Assembly: GCA_018907035.1 (NCBI GenBank)
Contig: JACCIC010000176.1
Span: 750,501-814,500 of the forward strand
Direction: 5' to 3'
DNA: 64,000 nucleotides
Origin: Sycobia sp. Sy_11
Lineage: Eukaryota > Arthropoda > Insecta > Hymenoptera > Epichrysomallidae
Part shown: positions 55,170-64,000 of the stretch, one piece after another
Layout of the letters: every line of letters begins with the position of its first letter
Numbering within the stretch: the stretch's first letter is position 1
The notes under the pieces: generated by a model
What the model saw: only the letters and a program-made list of their open reading frames with translations
The model's database searches: none
What the model was told of the DNA's origin: nothing
Translations under genes and position numbers: made by a program

Positions 55170-56510
55170 AAAAATAATGAAGCTTCAGGGTTCGCCGAAA
55201 CAATGGCAGCGATGTGACTATACTGAGCTTAGTTCCAAGAAAGTTTCCCCGCACTATTTTTCTGAATATTTATAATTTTTGGGGGAGTATTTACGAATAT
55301 CGTAACAATTTTAGACGGAAATTGAATATTTATTCCTAGATCCATGCAAAGTCTATAAAGATCATGGTTTGTTCAATTTTCCTTCAGAAAATAAAAACAT
55401 TTGCAAAAAAATTTGAAACCATAATCATAGAGCTCATTTAAATACATATGTTTTGTTCTATACAGTTTTTGATGCAAATAATATTTCTCGACAAAGTTCA
55501 ATTATTTCGTTTCGGAGTCCCGTGAACGGTTCCCCGTATATACTCAATGCAGGTACCTTCCTATACATTTTTTTCGAGAAATATTGTTTTAGAGACGAAT
55601 TAAATAAAATAAAAAATATGTATTTTAATGCGATGTACAATGATTTTTTTAAAATATATTTTTGTTTATTTTAGTATTTCCCGAGATATGTCCAACAGAC
55701 TCGATATAGAGACGTGTTTATAGTTTTATATAGACGTGTTTATAATTTTTAACTTGAGAATTAAAAAAAATTCGACAAATTAATTATGTTCGTCTTACGG
55801 AAGTTCATCCACGATCTCTGTTATAGACTCACATAGTAATTTTTATTGGATCAAGCTTGCTGCGAGTACGCATTTAGACTGCTGATGATCGCAACAGCCT
55901 TGGAGCAATGCTGAATTATCAAAATTTTTCTCGGCTTTAATAAATTTATTACATTACTATTTTGAGTAAACACTTAAATAATATCTATGTAAACAATTCT
56001 CTATCTATAAATCTATATTTCTATAGATAATTTCATCCTCTGAAAATATTTCTCGAAAAATAATCAAAGATTTAATTTGCTTGGTCCGTCTGAAGCATCG
56101 GCAGTGGTGTGGTTGTATTGAATAAGTCCTGTCACTATTTTTTTTGGAAATTTGCATACTTATATTTTTTGGAGCGCGGATTCTTAACATCATAAGAACC
56201 TTAGATCGAAATTAAATATATATTTCCAAATCGATGAAAACTCCATGAAAATCATGGTTTTCTGAATTTATCTTAGAAAATGAAAAAATTTAACATTTAA
56301 AACCAAAATCATAGAGCTCATTAAAATACATATTTTTTTGTTCTATATAATTATTCGATACAAACTATATATTTTTGGAGAAAAGTTCAACATTTCCGTT
56401 CCGAGATCTCCGGAATAATTCTACGTTTATACGAAATATAGATACATTCGAAACATTTTTCTTGAGAAATGCTGTTTGTAGAAATTCAGCGCATAGTACA
56501 AAAAATGTAT
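55170..56510. repeat. Diverged direct duplication of about 430 bp
   Basis: 55,170-55,620 and 56,060-56,510 align in the same orientation at about 65-70 percent by eye. Shared blocks include ATCATAGAGCTCATT, AAATACATAT and TTTTGTTCTATA. The second copy ends at the mariner insertion. No coding frame is conserved between them. Confidence 0.65.
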
Positions 56511-56512
56511 TA

Positions 56513-57782
56513 GGAGTGTGAATAAGTCTTTCCCGTTTTTTGTAAGAGATGGCGCCACCAATACTGTGCGAGTATTCAATGGTTACATATGTCATAATCA
56601 AAGCTTATTCATATGTCAACAATTCCATACTAACACATTAGTTAAAATTTTTTTGCATCATAAATTTTTGATATCGTGAAAATGTCGAAATTTGAGCCGA
56701 GTCGACGTCATTTGCGGGAAGTTTCACTTTATTGGTTCAATTTGAAGAAATCTGCTGCCGAGACGCATCGATTGCTTCAGGAGGCTTATGGAGAAGGTTG
56801 TGTCGATGATTCAAGTGTTCGCGGATGGTTTCGACGCTTCAAAAGCGGTGATTTCGACGTGGAAGACAAGGAGCGTTCCGGACGGTCGCAGATCTTTGAA
56901 GATCGAGAATTGGCGACTTTGCTTGATGAAGATTCTTGTCAAACGCAAGAAGAACTTGCTGAAGCATTGGGAGTTGACCGAACAACCATTTCCAAGCGTT
57001 TGAAAGCCATGGGAATGATCCAAAAGCAAGGAAATTGGGTGCCGTACCAACTGAAGCTGAGAGACGTCGAACGGCGTTTTTTCACTTGCGAACAGCTGCT
57101 TCAGCGACATAAAAGAAAGGGTTTTCTGCATCGTGGCGATGAAAAGTGGATACGTTATGATAATCCGAAGCGAAGAAAATCATGGGGACTACCCGGCCAT
57201 GCATCATCATCGACGGCCAAGCCAAATATTCATGGCGCCAAGCTCATGCTCTGTATATGGTGGGACCAGCTAGGTGTGGTTTACTATGAGCTTCTGAAAC
57301 CGAATAAAAGGATCACAGGCGAGGTCTATCGATGACAATTGATGCGTTTGAGCCGCGCACTGCGAGAAAAACGGCCACAATACTCCGACAGGTACGACAA
57401 AGTTATTTTGCAACATGACAATGCTCGCCCACATGTTGCACCGCCGGTGAAAACATACTTAGAAACGCTCAAATGGGAGGTCCTACCCCACCCGCCGTAT
57501 AGTCCAGACGTTGCTCTGTCTGATTACCATCTCTTCAGATCGATGACGCATGGCCTGGCTGACCAGCACTTCCATTCCTACGAGGAAGCCAAAAAATGGG
57601 TGGATGACTGGATAGAGGCCAAACCGGTCGAATTTTTTCGCAACGGGATTCGTATGTTGCCAGAAAGATGGAAAAAGTTGTAGCTAGCGATGGCCAATAC
57701 TTTCAATAATTCATTTGTAACCTTTTTTTCACAATAAAGGCTCAAAATTTGAAAAAATACGGGAAAGACTTATTCACATACC
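56513..57782 (+). mobile_element. Mariner (Mos1-like), near-complete
   Basis: 1,270 bp with TA on both sides (56,511-56,512 and 57,783-57,784) and inverted ends GGAGTGTGAATAAGTC... and ...GACTTATTCACATACC. Same family as 24,152-25,365, which is in the opposite orientation. Confidence 0.95.
56682..57683 (+). pseudogene. Mos1-like mariner transposase, two lesions
   Basis: Starts MSKFEPSRRHLREVSLYWF at 56,682. An N-terminal helix-turn-helix region (WFRRFKSGDFDVEDKERSG) is followed by a second one (EELAEALGVDRTTISKRLKA). The catalytic triad is visible: GDEKW, HDNARPH and SDYHLF, with 34 residues between the last two aspartates. Three codons (Ile-Val-Thr in the other copy) are missing just before GDEKW. 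A TGA at 57,333-57,335 replaces the CGA of the 24-kb copy. After the stop the frame runs to 57,683. Probably inactive. Confidence 0.92.
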
Positions 57783-57784
57783 TA

Positions 57785-58321
57785 ATATTATTATTACTTT
57801 TACCATTGTAATGTAAAATATATATTTATAATCTATAATTACTACCGATTATTCAATATTTTGTTGTTCTACTATATACTCAAGAGTATATGTTTATAAT
57901 CAATTATTATTATAGTTATTATTATTATTATTATCATTATTATTCTTACGTATTTATAGCTTTTTCAGAGTATTTAAGATTCCAATTGTTTTACTATATT
58001 AAATAGTATATGTTTATAGTCAATTATTATAATTTCAATTATTGTTATTATTATCATTGTTATTATTATTACTACTACCGATTATTTATGATTCTAATTA
58101 TTTTTCTATATTATTAGTATACGTTATAATTAACTACTAAATGATTATCGTTTTTCTATTATGATATTGCAAGATATGTGTTTGTAATCTAGAACTAGTA
58201 CTATTAACTAAATTATACTACTACGTTGAAGAATATCTTCATCAAATTATTTTATATGTTTATAATTACTAAATAGCAAATATTATCTATAATGTTTAAT
58301 ATTGATTATAAATATTTAATA

Positions 58322-58330
<9 letters not shown>
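57785..58330. repeat. Degenerate AT-rich tandem repeat
   Basis: Units of roughly 110-120 bp combine TATATGTTTATAATCAATTA-like DNA with an (ATT)n/(ATC)n stretch; about three recognisable copies. Confidence 0.6.
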
Positions 58331-58364
<34 letters not shown>

Positions 58365-58402
58365 CATAAATAATCTTTTTAATTATCCTTTTTAGTTATA
58401 TT

Positions 58403-58455
<53 letters not shown>
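58331..58455. repeat. Two (TA)n tracts
   Basis: TA runs at 58,331-58,364 and 58,410-58,455, just left of the LTR-like block. Confidence 0.95.
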
Positions 58456-58458
<3 letters not shown>

Positions 58459-58479
58459 CTAAGATAGATTTAAGAAATT

Positions 58480-59136
58480 TGTAAGAGATGAACGGAGGCT
58501 GCTTTGTCTTTACGAAAAGCCCCCCTCCATCTCCCCACCACAATCGAATTTTCCGTGGAGAAAATTTCGGCGGCGTCGCGGCCCGGGTATAAATACGGAC
58601 CCTCGAACACGGAAAAGTCAGACTGCCGTCCGTGTTCGATCCGCGCATAACTTTAACAGACTTTTGTACGAAATCTATCGGTTATAATAAAAAGAAAAAG
58701 TAAGTTAACCCAAAACCTCATCGTTGTTCTTTTAAATCCGCGAAGCACGCGCTCAGCTTTGGGTCGGGGGACGGTAGTCTTTGCAGGCAAGGAAATTGCC
58801 GCTGCACCTTGCAGTCTCCGCTAAAGTTTAGCGCGGATAACTAGCGAGGTAGACTGGTGGCCGAGGAAGCTCGCGCCCCTACTACCTCCTAGAGAATATT
58901 AGATCCATCGCCGCTCTAATATTCAACCGGTCGTGTTGGAGCTGTCTCGAGTGTGGCCCTCGCGAACGGCGAAACCACGTGAACGCGCCACGACGATTAA
59001 TCTCGCGATCCGCCCCGCGTATCCCTGGCTTCAACGCTAAAGCGTGGTCAAAAAACAAGGGGGCAAATAGCGGAAGGCAACGGTATTAAATCGCCGTTGT
59101 TACGTCCCTGTGGCACCAACGTAGTTGGACGTCACA
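58480..59136 (+). mobile_element. Solo-LTR-like block with core promoter
   Basis: A GC-rich block of 657 bp with TG...CA ends (TGTAAGAGAT and GACGTCACA). TATAAATA at 58,588-58,595 is followed 32 bp later by an initiator-like TCAGACT (A at 58,620). This is the layout of an LTR U3/R border. AATAAA-type signals follow at about 58,690. No retroelement coding sequence adjoins. The terminal 38 bp form an imperfect palindrome (TACGTCC with GGACGTC). No target duplication found. Confidence 0.5.
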
Positions 59137-60130
59137 ATACTAATATAATATTGTGTGCATATTTATATATATTATATAATGCATAAGAAAAAAATGTACA
59201 TATAATTATTATTTATTGCAATATAACATATATCATACGTTTACATAGTTGTAGATTACGAAAATGACTAATAAGTTAAGATACTACAAGTTAGTACAAC
59301 AAAATCTAATAAGTTAAGATACTACAGTTCAATTTTATATTTTGTTTCAATTATACAAAATTAAAAATATATTTTTTCAATATTTATTTAAAGCAAATAA
59401 ATATTTTTCGAATTAAGAACCGAATATCTTAAAACAAAATTTTATTTTTAATACATCAAAAAATATTTACTGTATCTAAATGGTATATGTATAAACTATT
59501 TGTTTAATTTAAAAAATATGTATTTAAATGAATTAAATTTTACATTAAAGAAAATCTGTAGATAAAGTAAATGTAACAATCGATCAATTTCTTTATTAAT
59601 TGAAAATTATAAAAAGAAATTAGATGTTTGGAATAATGCTTATTATGTTTAAGAACATAAGAACACCTTAACAGAAGCAGAATTAATTGAACGCGTTTTT
59701 TGTCTGAAATGTATAATTAAATATCTTCTATCTTGCAAATATTTAGAACTAAAAAAAATGTGTATTTGAAGATCTAATTGCTAGAATTGTATATTTATAT
59801 ATTTTAAACAGATTAGTTTGTTTTGTCTTCTTTCATACTTAAAATATATCATGTATTATATTTAATTCGTAATTTTTTTCTGTTTAACAAAAACAATTAT
59901 ATTGCAACAAAATCGCTTTGATAAAATTAACATAACATTAACATAATAATAATGACTATTATCAGCAATTTATTTGTATTTATAAATTGAATAGCTCTAG
60001 AAATATATGCTAATTGTAGACTAAACATTTTTCAAAACGATTTTCAAAAATTATTTGATTGCTTTTCATATTTTTAAAGCATGCTATAGGTATAATCATA
60101 TTTCACATATACCAATCATATATAAGAGAA
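59137..60130. other. AT-rich DNA without a gene
   Basis: A 25-bp motif (AATAAGTTAAGATACTACA) occurs twice at about 59,268-59,330. Otherwise nothing. Confidence 0.5.
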
Positions 60131-60455
<325 letters not shown>

Positions 60456-61200
60456 CAGAAAACTGTTTCCTCTCTCTGCTCTAGGCTTGAAAAATGATAT
60501 TTCTATAATTAATAAATTATATATATAAATCGAAAAAATTGATTGATAGATAAGCGTTCAAAGCATATAATTGGCCAAAACAAGTATTTGTCGTTTTCGC
60601 CACACCATTCGGATAATCAAACAAGAATTTTTTTATATTGTTGATTATAACAATTAATGTTTAATTACTATAGTTTGTTATAAAGTCTTGTTTAACATGT
60701 AACACTTTTTTTAATCTGCTATTCTTTTGGCTAGACTAAATCATCTCTTTATCTGTATAAATTCCCTGATAATTTTTATAACGTTAAATTTAAAAAAATA
60801 TATAATATTATATTAGTTTATATTTTAAGCTAATAATATTATTTATCATTCATAATATGATTATTTTATATATTTTTGAGAAATATAAGAGAACGTAATC
60901 ATCTCTTGAAAGGTTTTAAAAGTATAATATTTCCTTAAAATTAAATAAGGAAATATAATAAGAATAATAAATATTTAACATTTTTAAAATTTAAATTACA
61001 TTATGTTTAAAATATATACGAATGTTTAGGTATGTTTGGAAAGTAAAACAGTGAGCTGAGATCACATACATTTGGTGACCGTATTTGTTCACTATATAAT
61101 AATAATAGAAAACCGATGATCGCATCCATAATCAATATAAACATTAAGTATTTTCCTCAGTGTTTTCTCATTTTCGAAAATGCCCAAAATTTGTATAGGA
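60456..61200. other. AT-rich DNA without a gene
   Basis: No coding or RNA signal. Confidence 0.5.
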
Positions 61201-61205
61201 AGAAT

Positions 61206-61216
61206 ACACACACACA

Positions 61217-61249
<33 letters not shown>

Positions 61250-61261
61250 ACACCACACACA
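61206..61261. repeat. (CA)n-(CG)n-(CA)n microsatellite
   Basis: A dinucleotide run of alternating purine and pyrimidine, a Z-DNA-prone type, just upstream of the LINE. Confidence 0.95.
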
Positions 61262-61279
61262 CTTTTCTAAGTGTAAATT

Positions 61280-63800
61280 TTATATGTGTAAAGAACATCA
61301 GAAGAGCGTTTAGAATGTGGTGCATCAGGCCATCTGGCAAATGCACTTATGAAGCATATCTCTGAAGTATGCGATGCATCGATGACTAGGACTAAGAGCG
61401 GATTTAAACATCGTCAATCTGTCTACTGGTGGACAAATGCAATTGCAGAATTGCGCAAACAATGTCATCGCGCACGTAGACTTGCCCAAAGAGCCCGCAG
61501 CCATCGTGAGACGTTTAATAGTTTATTTAAAGAAGCACAAAGAGCGCTTGTCAAGGCCATTAAGGCAAGCAAGTGTCGATGCTGGCTTGAACTGTATGCA
61601 GAGGCCAACAATGACTTATGGGGACGACCATACAAAACAGTCATGGCACGATTGAGTAGGGCACCAATACAACCCATTAGCATGGTATTGATTGATAAGA
61701 TTGTTTCCGCTCTCTTTCCCAATGACACCCATGGGACTGTACTGCGCACGCACCACTCGGACGATATACCACCTATAACAGAAATGGAGCTACATAATGC
61801 TTATGCTAAGATTAGAGACAATGCTGCCCCTGGCCCTGATGGTATCCCTAATGCTGCAGTTAAGTTGGCGATACAGAAGAACACATCTATATTTCTAAAA
61901 GTATATAATGCTTGTCTTCTTGAGGATATTTTTCCTGATTGCTGGAAAACTCAAAGATTAGTCTTGTTACCTAAGGGCAATAAGCCACTTGATGATCCGT
62001 CATTATACAGGCCATTGTGTATGCTCGATACGGTAGATAAAATATTTGAAAAAATAATATGTAGCCGACTGGAAGCATTCACTGAGGGATTACACGGCTT
62101 ATCCTCATGCCAATTTGGATTTCGGAAATCAATATCAATAGTCGATGCTATTAAACTGGTAGTGTGTATTGCAAGAGATGCAATCAGTGGTAAGAGATGG
62201 AAAGGTGGCACTAAACAGTATTGTGCCATTGTCGCTCTAGATGTTAAGAATATCTTTAATTCAGCGCGCTGGTCTTCTATTATGAATTCGCTTAAAGAGG
62301 TCAGAGTACCTGGTTATCTACAGAATGTCGTGGCCAGCAACTTTGAGAATAGGATAATATTATACCGAACGGATGAAGGCATTGTATAGCATAAGGTTAC
62401 TGTGGGAGTCCCTCCAGGGCTCGGTTATGGGACCTATATTGTGGAATATTATGTATGATGGCGTGTTGAGGATACCACAACCGCCTGGTTCAATAACAGT
62501 AGGGTACGCCGACGATATCGCTCTAGTAGTGACGGCTAAGACCCTTGAGGAACTCACTGAAAATGCCAATGAGGCAATCAGCAACATCAATAGATGGATT
62601 AAGTCGGCTGGCCTACAAATAGCGGAGCACAAGACAGAAGTAGTTCTTGTCAGCAGTCGTAAGAAGGTAGATAGTATTACTCTTAAAGTTGGTAGCTGCC
62701 GTATTAGTTCTGCACCATCATTACGATACTTGGGTGTACAGCTTGATGCCAGGTTAAACTTCACAGAGCATCTAAAGATATCTGGCGAAAAAGCGCAGCG
62801 AGTTTTAGTTGCCTTATATCGACTCATGCCTAACATTGGTGGCCCACGCCCACCCCAGAGGAAGCTATTAGCTTATGTTGTTAATTCTGTCAGCATGTAT
62901 GCAGCGCCAATCTGGCATCATGTATGTGGAATTAAATCGTATTGTGAGCTGGCCATTGCGACCCGTTGCCGCTCCTGTATACGTATTATTAGTGGTTACA
63001 GGACAGTCTCCACCGACGCTGCTGAGGTACTTGCCGGAATTCTTCCTTTCGATTTAGCTGCAGATGAACTGGCTAGGCTGCACAACATATGTAAGGCCGC
63101 AGTGGATTCTCTATAAGGTGCTAAAAACGTGGAACGCATCGTTCTATAGAAATATGGCAAAAACGATGGAACGATTCTAGCAAAGGCCGATGGACTTATA
63201 TTATCCTTCCAGGCATACACAGATGGATCAACAGGAAACACGGGAACTAGATTTCCACCTAACCCAGTTGCTGACTGGACATGGTTGTTTTAGGTTCTAT
63301 TTGCACCGTTTTCACCTGGATAATAATGATTTCTGCCCCATCTGTCCGACATTGGTCGAGGATGCCGAGCATATACTAGTGAGCTGCCCTCGTTTTAGAA
63401 CACAACGTGAGTACTTGATGAACATCATCAATAAGCCAATAAGATCAGAGAGCATCCTATCAAAAATGCTGGAATCTTCTGAAAACTGGAAGGCAGTAGC
63501 CAGTTTCGCTAAAGAGGTGATGTCCAAACTCAGAAATGCCGATAGAATTAGGCGAATGGCCCAGGATGAACCAGTCTAGCTGATTTTATTTTAAGATGCA
63601 GGGGATGAACACCGAACCCCTGATCACTTGTGTGGATGGGGGACGTAGGATAGTGTCATAAGAAGAGGAGTCGTATAGGCTAACTAACAGCCCCGCCGAA
63701 GTAATATTCCCGGATAGTTCCGGCGGGATGCTGGTTTCGAGAGGCCACTAGTGCAGAGCTTGCTCTGCCTACGCTTAATAAAAATAAAAAATAAATACAC
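61280..63800 (+). mobile_element. 5'-truncated R1-clade non-LTR retrotransposon (LINE)
   Basis: It begins inside ORF2, with open coding from about 61,283 (EERLECGASGHLANAL). ORF1 and the endonuclease are absent. After the RT and C-terminal zinc motif there is a 3'UTR of about 220 bp (63,580-63,800) ending in an AATAAAAATAAAAAATAAAT tail, followed by microsatellites. R1 clade is suggested by protein wording; no rDNA target is visible. Confidence 0.85.
61283..63579 (+). pseudogene. R1-type LINE ORF2: reverse transcriptase and CCHC C-terminus
   Basis: 61,349-62,389 contains the pre-RT region, AAPGPDGIPNAAVKLA, LVLLPKGNKPLDDPSLYRPL, GFRKSISIVDAIKLV and motif A VALDVKNIFNSARW. A TAG at 62,387-62,389 and one extra C near 62,411-62,415, inside the GVPQGS motif, break the frame. 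62,373-63,116 continues with VMGPILWNIMYDGVL and the catalytic VGYADDIALV. 63,190-63,579, after another break, has FHLTQLLTGHGCF and the zinc motif CPICPTLVEDAEHILVSC. At least three lesions, so inactive. Confidence 0.9.
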
Positions 63801-63801
63801 C

Positions 63802-63838
<37 letters not shown>

Positions 63839-63940
63839 AGGGAGAGAGGGAGAGAGGGAGACAGGGAAAGAGAGAGGGAGAGAGAGAGAGAGAGAATGGA
63901 TTTTCAGTGCCGAAATAGAAAAAGAATTACTATACGCATT

Positions 63941-63982
<42 letters not shown>
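63801..63982. repeat. (GA)n and (TA)n microsatellites
   Basis: GA-rich with GGGA interruptions at 63,807-63,895; TA at 63,945-63,980. Confidence 0.95.
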
Positions 63983-63983
<1 letters not shown>

Positions 63984-64000
63984 TACACGTGCAGTGTTCT

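Overview
This is a transposon-dense, AT-rich stretch of an insect nuclear genome, probably a hymenopteran and plausibly an ant. The organism call rests on the mix of elements (Ty3/gypsy and copia LTR elements, mariner, piggyBac, Penelope-like, R1-type LINE, Polinton-type polymerase relics), on very abundant (TA)n, (CT)n and (CA)n microsatellites, and on a single host exon that looks like an arthropod integrin alpha. It is an inference from content, not from a database match. Nothing prokaryotic is present: no operons, rRNA, tRNA or CRISPR array was seen.

Layout. 1-1.56 kb: AT-rich DNA, a (CT)n tract, a small cluster of CRE-like sites and a dispersed repeat. 1,564-10,844: a full-length, very young Ty3/gypsy element on the minus strand (gypsy-1), with two LTRs differing by one substitution and three indels, a tRNA-Lys type primer site, a canonical -1 slippery site between gag and pol, and an insertion point inside a (TA)n tract. 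11.6-14.6 kb: a decayed Polinton-type protein-primed DNA polymerase gene split by a mariner fragment. 15.2-16.7 kb: a decayed piggyBac and a Penelope-like fragment. 18.4-19.6 kb: a GC-rich LTR-like block inside (TA)n. 20.5-21.8 kb: a decayed mariner. 23,607-33,763: a second, older Ty3/gypsy element (gypsy-2, minus strand), interrupted by a mariner and carrying a third ORF after pol that looks like an RRM-like plus leucine-rich-repeat protein. 34.4-35.6 kb: another LTR-like block with a 21-bp tandem repeat. 36.3-36.75 kb: 163-bp tandem repeats. 38.76-40.45 kb and about 48.2-50.3 kb: two homologous non-coding elements with long inverted arms.

40,821-40,993 is the only convincing host coding exon: signal peptide plus the start of the beta-propeller of an integrin alpha subunit, ending at a GTAAGT donor. 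42.08-42.63 kb: a 60-bp minisatellite with 20-residue periodicity. 42.7-47.2 kb: a decayed third Ty3/gypsy pol (gypsy-3), split by a 2-kb Penelope-like element (PLE-1). 50,360-51,760: a second Penelope-like element (PLE-2) with a GIY-YIG domain and an intact hammerhead-like core. 52.65-54.24 kb: an internally deleted copia element. 55.2-56.5 kb: a diverged direct duplication. 56,513-57,782: a near-complete mariner. 58.48-59.14 kb: an LTR-like block with a TATA box and initiator. 61.3-63.8 kb: a 5'-truncated R1-type LINE.

How it fits together. Most of the window is probably intergenic or intronic DNA around the 5' end of an integrin alpha gene, swollen by nested insertions. The clearest nests are mariner in gypsy-2, mariner in the Polinton polymerase, PLE-1 in gypsy-3, PLE-2 in a long-inverted-repeat element, and a 38-bp PLE tail inside PLE-2. 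The most unusual items are the third ORF of gypsy-2, the PLE pair (endonuclease loss, hammerhead core, inverted end caps, micro-insertion) and the long-hairpin family.
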